DNA of 64,000 bases from an uncultured Bacteroidales bacterium (GTDB lineage Bacteria; Bacteroidota; Bacteroidia; Bacteroidales; Muribaculaceae). Where the stretch lies: assembly GCA_900542185.1 (NCBI GenBank), contig UQMZ01000018.1, positions 1 to 64,000 of the forward strand, written 5' to 3'. Position 1 is the first letter of the stretch, and each line of letters begins with the position of its first letter. The notes beneath the pieces are model-generated. The model was not told where the DNA came from and did no database searches. It was given only the letters and a program-made list of their open reading frames with translations. The translations under genes and the position numbers were made by a program. This document shows positions 1-8,562 of this stretch, piece by piece.

Positions 1-47
1 CTACACTCTCTCCGTCGTCGGCAGCGTCAGATGTGTATAAGAGACAG
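1..47. other. Library adapter and index sequence (not genomic)
   Basis: Bases 15-47 match the transposase-type (Nextera) read-1 adapter, ending in the mosaic end AGATGTGTATAAGAGACAG. Bases 7-14 (TCTCTCCG) sit where an i5 index belongs, and bases 1-6 (CTACAC) match the end of the P5 flow-cell sequence. From memory TCTCTCCG is a standard i5 index. Genomic sequence therefore begins at about base 48. This is an untrimmed contig end. Confidence 0.95.
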
Positions 48-49
48 TC

Positions 50-1195
50 ATATATCTGGTGCTGTTAAGCGCCCTGGGCTCGTTCGTCAACGACATGTAC
101 ACACCGTCGCTGCCTCAGATAGCCCGTGATTTCCACAGTTCTCCCTCGCAGTCGCAGCTCTCTCTGACAATGGGCATGATAGGACTGGCCATCGGGCAGC
201 TGCTGCTCGGCCCTATATCCGACCGTTACGGGCGTAAACCGGTGCTGATCATCTCCATGCTCGTATTCATCGCCGGGGCCGTGATATCCCTTTTTTCCAC
301 CTCCATGACATTCTTCCTGATGTGCCGTCTGATACAGGGCATGGGCGCGTCGGGCGGATATTTTCTGGCCCGGACCATCCCGGCCGACATATTCCATGGC
401 CGCGAGCTGGCCAAGTTCATGGCCATTATCGGTGCAGTCAACGGTCTTGCACCCGCATCGGCACCGGTATTGGGCGGCTTCATCGCCGACTGGTTAAGTT
501 GGAAGGCCGTGTTCGTGTTTCTCGCCGCGTTCACGGTGCTGATTCTGGCTTTCGTCGGCAAACTCAAGGAATCGCTCTATCCTCAGGACAGGTCGAAACT
601 GCCGTGGTACCGGACCCTACCCGGATATGCGGTCTTGCTGCGCAACAAGGCTTTCGTGACACATATCTGTCTTAAAGGCTTTTCACTCGGACTCCTGTTC
701 ACATACATCTCCGCCGCTCCGTTCATCTTAGAGAACCATTACGGATTCTCGCAGACTATGTACGGCATCATCATAGGCCTCAACTCCATCGCCGTGGCCT
801 TAGGATCCATGCTGTCGCTGAAGTTCCATCCGTTCAAGAAAGCTGTGCCGATCGCGGCACTGATCCTCATACCCGCCATCGGGTTCGGCGCGTATGCCCT
901 GTGGCATATCCACAGTTTTCTATGGTTCGAGATATGCATGGTGACGATGCTTTTTGCCGGAGGCATGATATTCAGCGTCTCCAACACCCTGGCCATGAAC
1001 GAAGGCCGTGCCAAGGCGGGCGAGGCTTCGGCTCTGCTCGGCGTGTCCGGATACATTGTCGGCGCCATAGTCGCCCCGCTGGCCGGTATCGGCAACGTCA
1101 TGCACAGCACCGCCATCGTATTCCTGGTCCTGCTCGCCTTCGTCCTGGTCTTTTCCTTCCTCACCTACCGCCTCAAGCCCGACCTCAACTCCTAA
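50..1195 (+). CDS. Bcr/CflA-type MFS multidrug efflux transporter, 5'-truncated
   Basis: This is a 12-helix major facilitator protein of the drug:proton antiporter class that expels small toxic compounds across the inner membrane. The first readable residues (IYLVLLSALGSFVNDMYTPS) are helix 1 of the Bcr/CflA family, whose members carry a D-Y/M-TPSLP motif at this place. The motif GPISDRYGRKPVL, about residue 55, is the cytoplasmic loop 2-3 signature of the superfamily. The reading frame is open right up to the adapter junction at base 48, so the real start is missing. A GTG at 59 lies inside helix 1 and is not a credible start. The protein ends with a basic tail after the last helix. Substrate is unknown. 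Confidence 0.88.
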   Translation: MYLVLLSALGSFVNDMYTPSLPQIARDFHSSPSQSQLSLTMGMIGLAIGQLLLGPISDRYGRKPVLIISMLVFIAGAVISLFSTSMTFFLMCRLIQGMGASGGYFLARTIPADIFHGRELAKFMAIIGAVNGLAPASAPVLGGFIADWLSWKAVFVFLAAFTVLILAFVGKLKESLYPQDRSKLPWYRTLPGYAVLLRNKAFVTHICLKGFSLGLLFTYISAAPFILENHYGFSQTMYGIIIGLNSIAVALGSMLSLKFHPFKKAVPIAALILIPAIGFGAYALWHIHSFLWFEICMVTMLFAGGMIFSVSNTLAMNEGRAKAGEASALLGVSGYIVGAIVAPLAGIGNVMHSTAIVFLVLLAFVLVFSFLTYRLKPDLNS

Positions 1196-1238
1196 GGCAC
1201 CTGCACAAAAGCTCCCGGATTACCTTACGCGATTAGAA

Positions 1239-1269
1239 TTGCATAAAAAGGAAGTTCTTATTAATTTTG
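1239..1269 (+). promoter_or_regulatory. Predicted Bacteroidota promoter of the acyltransferase gene
   Basis: TTG at 1239-1241, a 20-base spacer, then TAATTTTG at 1262-1269 match the -33/-7 consensus of the Bacteroidota primary sigma factor. The start codon follows at 1301, giving a leader of about 27 bases. Confidence 0.6.
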
Positions 1270-1300
1270 CAATTAAATCAATGATGATAGTTTAAAGGAC

Positions 1301-2314
1301 ATGACAACAAAGATAGACACCAACAACGGCATGGGCCTTATACGTTATATATTGGCCTTTGGAGTTGTCGTAGCACATTTTAATGTTGTCACAGGCGCCG
1401 ATTATTACTTCCCTGTCTCAAGTTATCATGCTGTAGGCGGATTTTTTGCCCTGAGCGGGTTCCTGGTCTACAACAGTTATGTGAAATCAGGCGATCTGAA
1501 GCATTTCATCAGACGCCGTGCCCTGAAAATCCTGCCTCCCTATCTTACGATAGTCCTGTCGTGCGCCTTATTTTTAGGATTCACAGTCCGACCTCACGAC
1601 TGGAGTCATTATTTTTCGGCCGAGTGGTTCAAATATTTAGGAGCGAACCTCACGTTCCTTAACTTCCTGCATCCTTCATTACCGGGAGTGTTTGACGGCG
1701 AGGCTGTAAACGGCTCTTTATGGACCATCAAGATTGAATGGCTTCTCTACCTTTCCGTACCGATTGTGGTTTGGACACTCAGAAAGTTTTCCATTAAAAA
1801 CGAATTCCCGTTCTTTATAGGATTATATCTGATATCGGCCGCATACAGAATGGCATTTCTGTGGCTTTATGACCTACGGAGTCAGGAGATATTCAATATC
1901 CTGTCGCGTCAGGTATTCGGCCAGTTGTGCTATTTTTACACCGGGGTAACAATCTTCAGATACTATTCCATGTTCCGCAGACGCATGGCTCTGTATCTGA
2001 TGATGGCCGCACTGATGGTGATAATTTCAGGTATCAACGGATGGCTCGGGATATTTCTTGAGCCTGCGGGTGTCTCGATCCTGACAATCGGAATCTCCAT
2101 GCTGCTCTCAGGCTGGTTCAGTTCCTTCAACAAGAACAATGTAAGCTATGAGATGTACCTGTTTCATCTGCCGATAATCAGGCTTGTATGGCTCTACAGA
2201 GAACCGTTACATCTCGACACATCCGGTATATTTATCGTATCCATAGCATTAATCACGGCAACATCATTTATCTGCTGGTTCGTACTGGACAAGCCTGTTT
2301 TGAAGAAAAAGTAA
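1301..2314 (+). CDS. Acyltransferase family 3 (OafA/YrhL-like) membrane protein
   Basis: This 337-residue polytopic membrane protein belongs to the acyltransferase-3 family, which transfers acetyl or other acyl groups onto surface sugars such as O-antigen or exopolysaccharide. It opens with GMGLIRYILAFGVVVAHF, containing the family's R-x10-H pattern in helix 1. A GGFFALSGFLVYNSY segment follows at about residues 46-60, and about ten hydrophobic helices run to the C-terminus. It has its own promoter and stands alone between an efflux gene and a tRNA. The acceptor sugar cannot be read from the sequence. AT content is somewhat higher than in the flanking genes. Confidence 0.85.
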   Translation: MTTKIDTNNGMGLIRYILAFGVVVAHFNVVTGADYYFPVSSYHAVGGFFALSGFLVYNSYVKSGDLKHFIRRRALKILPPYLTIVLSCALFLGFTVRPHDWSHYFSAEWFKYLGANLTFLNFLHPSLPGVFDGEAVNGSLWTIKIEWLLYLSVPIVVWTLRKFSIKNEFPFFIGLYLISAAYRMAFLWLYDLRSQEIFNILSRQVFGQLCYFYTGVTIFRYYSMFRRRMALYLMMAALMVIISGINGWLGIFLEPAGVSILTIGISMLLSGWFSSFNKNNVSYEMYLFHLPIIRLVWLYREPLHLDTSGIFIVSIALITATSFICWFVLDKPVLKKK

Positions 2315-2333
2315 CTGGCTACATCCCATAAAT

Positions 2334-2364
2334 TTTGCAGTTTGGGAAATTATTTGTAATTTTG
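2334..2364 (+). promoter_or_regulatory. Predicted promoter of tRNA-Thr
   Basis: TTTG at 2334-2337, a 19-base spacer and TAATTTTG at 2357-2364 match the Bacteroidota -33/-7 consensus exactly. Transcription would start about 48 bases before the mature tRNA. Confidence 0.65.
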
Positions 2365-2415
2365 CAATCGCATCAGGCCCATGCCACTGCAATGGCAGCA
2401 AAAACAAGGTCATCT

Positions 2416-2488
2416 GCCGCAATAGCTCAGTTGGTAGAGCATTTCATTCGTAACGAAAAGGTCGTGGGTTCGAGTCCCACTCGCGGCT
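2416..2488 (+). tRNA. tRNA-Thr (anticodon CGT)
   Basis: A full cloverleaf can be drawn. The D stem is GCTC/GAGC, the 7-base anticodon loop TTCGTAA places CGT at 34-36, and the T arm is GTGGG-TTCGAGT-CCCAC. The acceptor stem is GCCGCAA/TCGCGGC with T73; CCA is not encoded. Two positions cannot form Watson-Crick pairs: A6-C67 in the acceptor stem and A31-C39 at the base of the anticodon loop. The anticodon reads ACG threonine codons. A strong terminator follows 8 bases later. Confidence 0.92.
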
Positions 2489-2496
2489 CCTCCTAA

Positions 2497-2528
2497 CCTC
2501 TTCAGCTCGGAGCTGAAGAGGTTTTTTT
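2497..2528 (+). terminator. Rho-independent terminator of tRNA-Thr
   Basis: A perfect 11-bp stem (CCTCTTCAGCT with AGCTGAAGAGG, loop CGG) is followed by seven T residues at 2522-2528. Confidence 0.95.
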
Positions 2529-2569
2529 CTTATCTCCTCTCATTTTCGTCATATACCTGACCACAAGTC

Positions 2570-4414
2570 ATGAAGGAACTATTCTTATTTCTAAAGAGAT
2601 ACGCCTCTCCGTATAAGGCCAACATACTGCTCAGCATCCTGTTCAACCTGCTGACGGCTTTCTTCACGTTGTTCTCCTTCGCTTTCATCATCCCCATCCT
2701 GCAGATGCTGTTCGGCATCAGCACCACGCAGTACTTCTACATGGAAATCGGTTCCGCATCGTTCAAGGACGTGGTGGTCAACAACTTCTACTACTACGTG
2801 GCCGAAATGATAGCGAATTACGGCCCGTCGGCCACACTGGCATGTCTGGGTCTGATATTGGTGGTGATGACCTTACTTAAGGTATTGACCGCTTATTTCT
2901 CGGAATATTTCACCATCCCGATGCAGAACGGCGTGGTGCGCGACATCAGGCGCCAGATGTACAATAAGATAGTGTCGCTGCCGGTAGGCTTCTTCACCAA
3001 CGAGCGCAAGGGCGACATCATGGCGCGCCTGTCGGGCGACGTGCAGGAGGTGCAGAATTCCGTGATGGCGTCGCTGTTCTCGCTGGTGAAATACCCCATC
3101 ATGATTATCGCCTGCCTGGCCATGATGATATTCATCAGCTGGCGCCTCACCATCTTCGTGTTCGTAATGCTGCCGATAGTCGGCGCGCTGATGGGTGCCG
3201 TGGGCAAGAAACTGAAAGCCAAGTCTCTGGCCGCTCAGCAGAAATGGGGCGACATCCTGTCAAGCGCCGAGGAGACCATCGGCGGACTCCGCGTCATCAA
3301 GGCATTCAACGCCGAGGGATTCATGGAGCGCCATTTCGCCTCGGAGACCGAGCAGTTCTATAAGATAAACAATGCCGTGGGACGCCGCACGGCCTTAGCT
3401 CACCCCATGAGCGAGTTCTTAGGCACCACAGCCGTAGCCATCATCCTCTGGTTCGGCGGGTCGTTGATCCTGTCGGGCAATTCCGACATCGACGCCGCCG
3501 CGTTCATCTACTACATGGTGATGTTCTATTCCATCATCAACCCGGCCAAGGAACTGAGCAAGGTGTCGTACACCATCCGCAAGGGTATGGGAGCCAAAGA
3601 GCGCATCGACAAGATCTTGGACGCTCAGAATCCCATTCAGGATCCCGAATCCCCGCGTGAACTCACCAACGGCAAAGCCCCTGTAGGGGTTCGCTTCGAG
3701 GACGTGACTTTCCGCTATTCCGACGACCCCGACTCGCGCGACGTACTGAAGAACGTGACCCTTGACGTCAAGGCAGGCCAGACCGTGGCCATTGTCGGCG
3801 AATCCGGCTCCGGCAAGTCCACCTTAGTAGACTTGATACCGCGCCTCTGGGATGTGGAGCACGGACACGTCAAGGTGGACGGCATCGACGTCAAGGACCT
3901 GCGCGTGCACGACCTGCGCGGTCTGATGGGCAACGTGAACCAGGAGGCCATTCTGTTCAACGACACCATATTCAACAACATCGCCTTCGGCTGCGACACA
4001 GCCACACAACAGCAGGTGGAGGAAGCCGCCCGCGTGGCCAACGCCCACGACTTCATCATGGAAACCGAGCACGGCTACCAGACCATGATAGGCGATCGCG
4101 GATGCCGCCTGTCCGGAGGCCAGCGCCAACGCATATCCATAGCACGCGCCATCCTGAAGAACCCCGCCGTCCTGATACTCGACGAGGCCACTTCGGCCCT
4201 CGACACCGAGTCCGAGCGTCTGGTGCAGGAAGCACTGGAGGCCCTGATGAAAGGACGTACCACCATCGTCATAGCCCACCGCCTCTCCACCATCGTCAAC
4301 GCCGACCGCATCTGCGTGCTGCACCGCGGCGAGATTGTGGAAAGCGGCACCCACGACGAGCTGATTGCCCTCGGAGGCCACTACAAGCGCCTGGTGGACA
4401 TGCAGCACCTCTGA
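2570..4414 (+). CDS. ABC exporter, MsbA-like (fused permease and ATPase)
   Basis: This 614-residue half-transporter has an N-terminal six-helix membrane domain (about residues 15-335) and a C-terminal ATPase. It shows Walker A GESGSGKST at about 411, the signature LSGGQRQRISIARA at about 514, Walker B LILDEATSALD at about 533 and the switch histidine in IAHRLSTI. It would act as a homodimer that flips lipids or exports hydrophobic compounds at the inner membrane. The layout is that of MsbA, the lipid A flippase, but Bacteroidales carry several such exporters, so the substrate stays open. It lies just after the tRNA terminator and no clear promoter was seen in the 40-base gap. Confidence 0.88.
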   Translation: MKELFLFLKRYASPYKANILLSILFNLLTAFFTLFSFAFIIPILQMLFGISTTQYFYMEIGSASFKDVVVNNFYYYVAEMIANYGPSATLACLGLILVVMTLLKVLTAYFSEYFTIPMQNGVVRDIRRQMYNKIVSLPVGFFTNERKGDIMARLSGDVQEVQNSVMASLFSLVKYPIMIIACLAMMIFISWRLTIFVFVMLPIVGALMGAVGKKLKAKSLAAQQKWGDILSSAEETIGGLRVIKAFNAEGFMERHFASETEQFYKINNAVGRRTALAHPMSEFLGTTAVAIILWFGGSLILSGNSDIDAAAFIYYMVMFYSIINPAKELSKVSYTIRKGMGAKERIDKILDAQNPIQDPESPRELTNGKAPVGVRFEDVTFRYSDDPDSRDVLKNVTLDVKAGQTVAIVGESGSGKSTLVDLIPRLWDVEHGHVKVDGIDVKDLRVHDLRGLMGNVNQEAILFNDTIFNNIAFGCDTATQQQVEEAARVANAHDFIMETEHGYQTMIGDRGCRLSGGQRQRISIARAILKNPAVLILDEATSALDTESERLVQEALEALMKGRTTIVIAHRLSTIVNADRICVLHRGEIVESGTHDELIALGGHYKRLVDMQHL

Positions 4415-4478
4415 CACGCCATAAATTAACACTTTATTTGCAATTAGTTGCGCAATAATATCAAAGCGACGACAAGAG

Positions 4479-4509
4479 TTGCAATGCGCCTCATTTTTTT
4501 ATAATTTAG
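4479..4509 (+). promoter_or_regulatory. Predicted promoter of the mannan operon
   Basis: TTG at 4479-4481, a 20-base spacer and TAATTTAG at 4502-4509 (one mismatch to TAnnTTTG) lie 63 bases before the mannanase start. No operator could be recognised. Confidence 0.5.
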
Positions 4510-4572
4510 CGTTCAGGATTGCGTTCGTTATGAACCGGTCCAAAAAGACTGACGATAACACACTTTTCAATC

Positions 4573-5775
4573 ATGAACTCTAAATTCATAAAAGGGATAC
4601 TGGCTACCGCCCTCATAACGGGAGCTTCACTGGGAACGAGTGCACAGGATTGCGGCACAAACGCCTGCTGTCAGAATCAGACGCCTGCCGCCCAGCTGAA
4701 ATCCAGACTTAACAGCCTGGTCAAAGCGGGCAAGACGGCATTCGGCCATCACGACGACACGGCCTACGGTCACGAATGGACCGGCGTGATGTTCGCCCCT
4801 GGCACTGCCGGCCGCAGCGACGTCAAGGACGTAGCGGGCTATTACCCCGGCGTCATGTCGTGGGACCTGGGCGGCCTGGAACTTCAGGACACTGTCAATC
4901 TTGACGGCGTGCCGTTCAGCCTGATACTTCGCGAGGCCCGCGCCCAGAACGCGCGCGGCGGCGTCAACACCTTCAGCTGGCACCTGCGCAACCAGGTGAC
5001 CGGCGGCGACAGCTGGGACGTGTCGGACAAGCAGGCCGTGCACAAGATGCGCACCGACCCCGAACAATTGGCCAGATATCAGGAGACCGTGCGCCTCGTG
5101 GCACGTTACCTGAAGCAGATGACCGACGAGAACGGCCGTCCGTTCGGCGTGATATTCCGTCCGTGGCACGAGCACACTGGTTCGTGGTTCTTCTGGGGCG
5201 GCGAGAACAGTTCGCCTGAGGACTACAAGTTCCTGTGGACCGAGATGCGCCGCATATTCGACGAGGAGAACGTCAACAACGTGGTGTGGGCGTTCAGCCC
5301 CGACCGCGTCAAGAGCGAGGAACAGTATATGCTTACTTATCCCGGCGATGAATACGTTGACATTTTAGGCACCGACGTGTACCAGTTTGCAGGCGAGGGC
5401 GGCGACGCCACATATCGTCAGGATGCCGGCAGATCGCTCGGCATAGTGACCTCGCTGGCGCGCAGGCATAACAAGATTCCGGCATTCACCGAGACCGGTC
5501 TGGAAGGCATATCCGATTCCAAGTGGTACACGGGCCAGCTGCTTCCTCTGCTTAAGGCCAACCCCGTGGCATACGTGGTGGTATGGCGCAACGCCGAGGA
5601 CAACAAGAAGCATTACTACACTCCCTTCAAGGGCCATCCGGCAACGGACGACTTCAAGGCATTTACCGAGGACGACTTCATCGTCATGGCCGGCAAGCCG
5701 ATGGGCATAAAGGCCAAGGCCCAAAGCGGCGTGCGCGTCACGAAGGCTCCCAACGCAAAGCCCGTACGCCGATAA
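4573..5775 (+). CDS. Glycoside hydrolase family 26 beta-mannanase, secreted
   Basis: This enzyme hydrolyses beta-1,4-mannan, probably releasing mannobiose as its B. fragilis counterpart does. The 400-residue protein has a signal peptide (about residues 1-24, MNSKFIKGILATALITGASL then SAQ). The GH26 acid/base glutamate is E200 in FRPWHEHTGSWFFWGG and the nucleophile is E307 in FTETGLEG. The domain fills nearly the whole protein and no carbohydrate-binding module is visible. A cysteine pair just after the signal (DCGTNACC) is not a normal lipobox. It is first of four genes whose order matches the known mannan pathway: mannanase, phosphorylase, transporter, epimerase. The next gene starts 75 bases downstream. 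Confidence 0.92.
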   Translation: MNSKFIKGILATALITGASLGTSAQDCGTNACCQNQTPAAQLKSRLNSLVKAGKTAFGHHDDTAYGHEWTGVMFAPGTAGRSDVKDVAGYYPGVMSWDLGGLELQDTVNLDGVPFSLILREARAQNARGGVNTFSWHLRNQVTGGDSWDVSDKQAVHKMRTDPEQLARYQETVRLVARYLKQMTDENGRPFGVIFRPWHEHTGSWFFWGGENSSPEDYKFLWTEMRRIFDEENVNNVVWAFSPDRVKSEEQYMLTYPGDEYVDILGTDVYQFAGEGGDATYRQDAGRSLGIVTSLARRHNKIPAFTETGLEGISDSKWYTGQLLPLLKANPVAYVVVWRNAEDNKKHYYTPFKGHPATDDFKAFTEDDFIVMAGKPMGIKAKAQSGVRVTKAPNAKPVRR

Positions 5776-5812
5776 GCTTTCCCCAAACACGTATAATAAA
5801 ACTATAACCGAG

Positions 5813-5844
5813 GATAATTTCTAATATAATCTACGATAATTTCT
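5813..5844 (+). repeat. Short direct repeat in spacer before GH130 gene
   Basis: GATAATTTCT occurs at 5813-5822 and again at 5835-5844, a period of 22 bases, in the 75-base gap between the mannanase and phosphorylase genes. It is AT-rich and may reflect slippage. Confidence 0.5.
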
Positions 5845-5850
5845 CATCTG

Positions 5851-7020
5851 ATGACAACATTCGAACGCCGCAAGGCCCTGATAGAGACACGATACGAAGA
5901 ACTGGTGACCCGTGCCAACATTCCGTTGGAGGGCAACGGCATCTACACCCGCTACGCGCATCCCGTGATCACAGCGGACATGGTGCCCCCGTTCTGGAAA
6001 TACGACTATGATCCGGAACGCAACCCCTACTTCATGGAGCGCATCGGCGTGAACGCCACGCTGAACTCCGGTGCGATGAAAATCGACGGCAAATACGTGC
6101 TGGTGGTACGTGTCGAAGGTATGGACCGCAAGTCGTTCTTCGCCGTGGCCGAAAGCCCAAACGGCATCGACAATTTCCGTTTCCGCGAGCGTCCCATCAC
6201 CATGCCCGACATCGACGGCAACCCCACCACCAACATCTACGACATGCGCCTCACGCAGCATGAGGACGGCTGGATCTACGGCCTGTTCTGTGCCGAGCGT
6301 CACGACGACGCCCATCCCGGCGACCTGAGCGCGGCCACGGCGGCCTGCGGCATCGCCCGCACCAAGGACCTGGTGACCTGGGAGCGTCTGCCCGACCTGA
6401 AGTGCGCCAGCCAGCAGCGCAACGTGGTGCTCCATCCCGAATTCGTCGACAGCAAGTATGCCCTCTACACGCGCCCGCAGGACGGATTCATCGACACGGG
6501 CAGCGGCGGCGGCATCGGCTGGGGTCTGGTCGACGACATGACCAACGCCGTGCTCGGTCCCGAGACCATTATCGACCCCCGCTATTACCACACCATCAAG
6601 GAGGTGAAGAACGGCGAGGGCCCCCACCCCATCAAGACTCCCAAAGGATGGCTGCACCTGGCTCACGGCGTGCGCGCCTGCGCTTCAGGACTCCGCTACG
6701 TGCTGTACATGTACATGACCAGCCTGGAAAAGCCCTGGGAGAAGATAGCCAGCCCCGGCGGATACTTCATGGCTCCGGTGGGCGAGGAATACATCGGCGA
6801 CGTGATGAACGTGGTGTTCTCCAACGGCTGGATCGCCGACGAGGACGGCAAGGTGTTCATCTACTACGCCAGCTCCGACACCCGCATGCACGTGGCCACA
6901 TCCACAATCGACCGGCTCGTGGACTACTGCTTCAACACTCCGCAGGACGGTCTGTTCACCGGCAAGTCCGTAGAGGCCATCAACCGTCTGATAGACGGCA
7001 ATCTTCCTTTCCTGAAATAA
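5851..7020 (+). CDS. GH130 4-O-beta-D-mannosyl-D-glucose phosphorylase
   Basis: This cytoplasmic 389-residue enzyme cleaves 4-O-beta-mannosyl-glucose with phosphate to mannose 1-phosphate and glucose. It is a five-bladed propeller of the GH130 family. The catalytic aspartate is D131 in NIYDMRLTQHEDGW. The motifs GIARTKDLVTWERLPDLK and NVVLHPEF are typical of the family's phosphate and sugar sites. Length matches the characterised B. fragilis enzyme, which recycles the product of the 2-epimerase encoded two genes downstream. No signal peptide is present, so the disaccharide must be imported first. A direct repeat (GATAATTTCT at 5813 and 5835) lies in the spacer just upstream. Confidence 0.92.
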   Translation: MTTFERRKALIETRYEELVTRANIPLEGNGIYTRYAHPVITADMVPPFWKYDYDPERNPYFMERIGVNATLNSGAMKIDGKYVLVVRVEGMDRKSFFAVAESPNGIDNFRFRERPITMPDIDGNPTTNIYDMRLTQHEDGWIYGLFCAERHDDAHPGDLSAATAACGIARTKDLVTWERLPDLKCASQQRNVVLHPEFVDSKYALYTRPQDGFIDTGSGGGIGWGLVDDMTNAVLGPETIIDPRYYHTIKEVKNGEGPHPIKTPKGWLHLAHGVRACASGLRYVLYMYMTSLEKPWEKIASPGGYFMAPVGEEYIGDVMNVVFSNGWIADEDGKVFIYYASSDTRMHVATSTIDRLVDYCFNTPQDGLFTGKSVEAINRLIDGNLPFLK

Positions 7021-7032
7021 ATTAATAATTGC

Positions 7033-7064
7033 GAACGCATTTACGGAATTCCGTAAATGCGTTC
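7033..7064. repeat. Perfect 32-base palindrome in the mannan operon
   Basis: Bases 7033-7048 (GAACGCATTTACGGAA) are followed immediately by their exact reverse complement through 7064. As RNA this gives a hairpin of 14 pairs with an AATT loop. There is no T run after it, so it is not a standard terminator. It sits 12 bases after the phosphorylase stop and 22 bases before the transporter start. A processing or stability hairpin, or an operator, are both possible. Confidence 0.9.
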
Positions 7065-7086
7065 CATCATAATCTTAAAAACCACC

Positions 7087-8541
7087 ATGGCTCTATTGAA
7101 AGAGAAAATCGGATACGGTTTCGGCGACATGGCGTCGTCGATGTTCTGGAAGGTGTTCAGCTACTACCTTCCCTTCTTTTATTCCAACGTGTTCGGACTG
7201 TCGCTGGTGGACGCCGCCTTCCTGGTGCTGATCACACGCATCTGGGACGCAGTCTCCGACCCGATGATGGGCATCATAGCCGACCGCACCCACACGCGCT
7301 GGGGCAAGTACCGCCCCTATCTGCTCTGGATCGCGGCTCCTTTCTCCATCTGCGGCATCCTGCTGTTCACCACTCCCGACTGGGGATATGCCGCCAAACT
7401 GGTCTGGGCTTACGTCACATACATCCTGATGATGACCGTCTACACCGGCATCAACGTGCCTTACGGCGCGATGTTAGGTGTAATAACGGACAATCCCAAA
7501 CAGAAAACCGTATTCTCCTCCTTCCGCATGTTCTTCGCCTACGGCGGCTCGTTCATCGCGCTGGCGCTGTGGCAGCCTCTGGTTGACCTGTTCAGCGACC
7601 GCGGCTACAGCCTGCAGAGCTCGTGGCAGGGGGCTATGATAGTAATAGCCATCTGCTGCTTCGTGCTGTTCATCTGCTGCTTCGCCCTGACCCGCGAGAA
7701 GATCAAGACCGTATCCACCGCCTCGGTGGGCAAGGACTTCAAGAGCCTGATACATAACAATCCGTGGTGGCTGCTGATAGGCGCGGCACTCTGCTTCAAC
7801 CTGTTCAACACCATCCGCGGCGCTTCGGTGGCCTATTTCTTCGCCGACGTCATAGGCGCCGACGCCAACATCATGCTGTTCGGACTCAGCGTCCTGTTCT
7901 ATGCCGGTCTGTTCCTCAGCATCGGCGAGATCGCCAACATGGTGGGCGTGGCGCTGTGCGTGCCCATCGCCAACCGTCTGGGCAAGAAGACTACATTCAT
8001 GCTCGTAAACATGACACTGATCGTGCTGAGCGTGGGCTTCTTCTTCCTGCCGCTCAGCAACGCCGGATACTGGCTGATGCTGCTGTTCCAGATCCTGATC
8101 TCGACACTGACGGGTATCATGTCGCCGTTGGTATGGTCCATGTACGCCGACGTCAGCGACTATGCCGAGCTGAAGTTCAAGACAGCCTCCACCGGCCTGA
8201 TCTTCTCCTCCAGCTCCATGGCCATGAAGTTCGGAGGCGCCATCGGCGGCGCGGCCGTGATGTGGCTGCTTGACGGATTCGGATACATAGTCCGCTCCAC
8301 CGACCAGGCCAACGCCGTCATCGCACAGCCTGACTCGGCCATCTCCTGTCTGTGGTGGCTCATGAGCTTCATTCCCGCCATCGTGGCTGCATTGGCCGTG
8401 GTGATAGTCTACTTCTATCCCCTCACCACCAAGCGCGTGGACGACATCGTAAGCCAGCTGGCACTGCAGCGCGGCATCTCCGCTCCTGTGGACATCCCTG
8501 CAGTGGACGAGGCCACCGACTTCGCCAACACCAACTCTTGA
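7087..8541 (+). CDS. GPH-family sugar:cation symporter (mannobiose uptake)
   Basis: This 484-residue, 12-helix inner-membrane symporter belongs to the glycoside-pentoside-hexuronide family, related to MelB and LacS. The motif DPMMGIIADRTHTRWGKYRP at about residues 57-76 is the family signature. The predicted substrate is beta-mannobiose, from its place between the phosphorylase and the epimerase. I chose the ATG at 7087 (MALLKEKIGYGFGD) because family members start this way. An in-frame ATG at 7057 lies inside the 7033-7064 palindrome and would add ten residues of no family character. The C-terminal tail (after about residue 455) is hydrophilic. Confidence 0.9.
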   Translation: MALLKEKIGYGFGDMASSMFWKVFSYYLPFFYSNVFGLSLVDAAFLVLITRIWDAVSDPMMGIIADRTHTRWGKYRPYLLWIAAPFSICGILLFTTPDWGYAAKLVWAYVTYILMMTVYTGINVPYGAMLGVITDNPKQKTVFSSFRMFFAYGGSFIALALWQPLVDLFSDRGYSLQSSWQGAMIVIAICCFVLFICCFALTREKIKTVSTASVGKDFKSLIHNNPWWLLIGAALCFNLFNTIRGASVAYFFADVIGADANIMLFGLSVLFYAGLFLSIGEIANMVGVALCVPIANRLGKKTTFMLVNMTLIVLSVGFFFLPLSNAGYWLMLLFQILISTLTGIMSPLVWSMYADVSDYAELKFKTASTGLIFSSSSMAMKFGGAIGGAAVMWLLDGFGYIVRSTDQANAVIAQPDSAISCLWWLMSFIPAIVAALAVVIVYFYPLTTKRVDDIVSQLALQRGISAPVDIPAVDEATDFANTNS

Positions 8542-8562
8542 CATATCGCGTTATATTCAACT

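Noticed and set aside
7057..7086. Upstream start of the symporter at 7057
   Set aside because: This ATG lies within the 32-base palindrome and the ten added residues have no family match. The ATG at 7087 fits the family.
7474..8544. Long minus-strand open frame inside the symporter gene
   Set aside because: It is the antisense shadow of a GC-biased coding sequence, rich in His, Gln and Asp with no domain character. Similar antisense frames at 5821-6666, 28956-29861 and 61040-61930 were dropped for the same reason.
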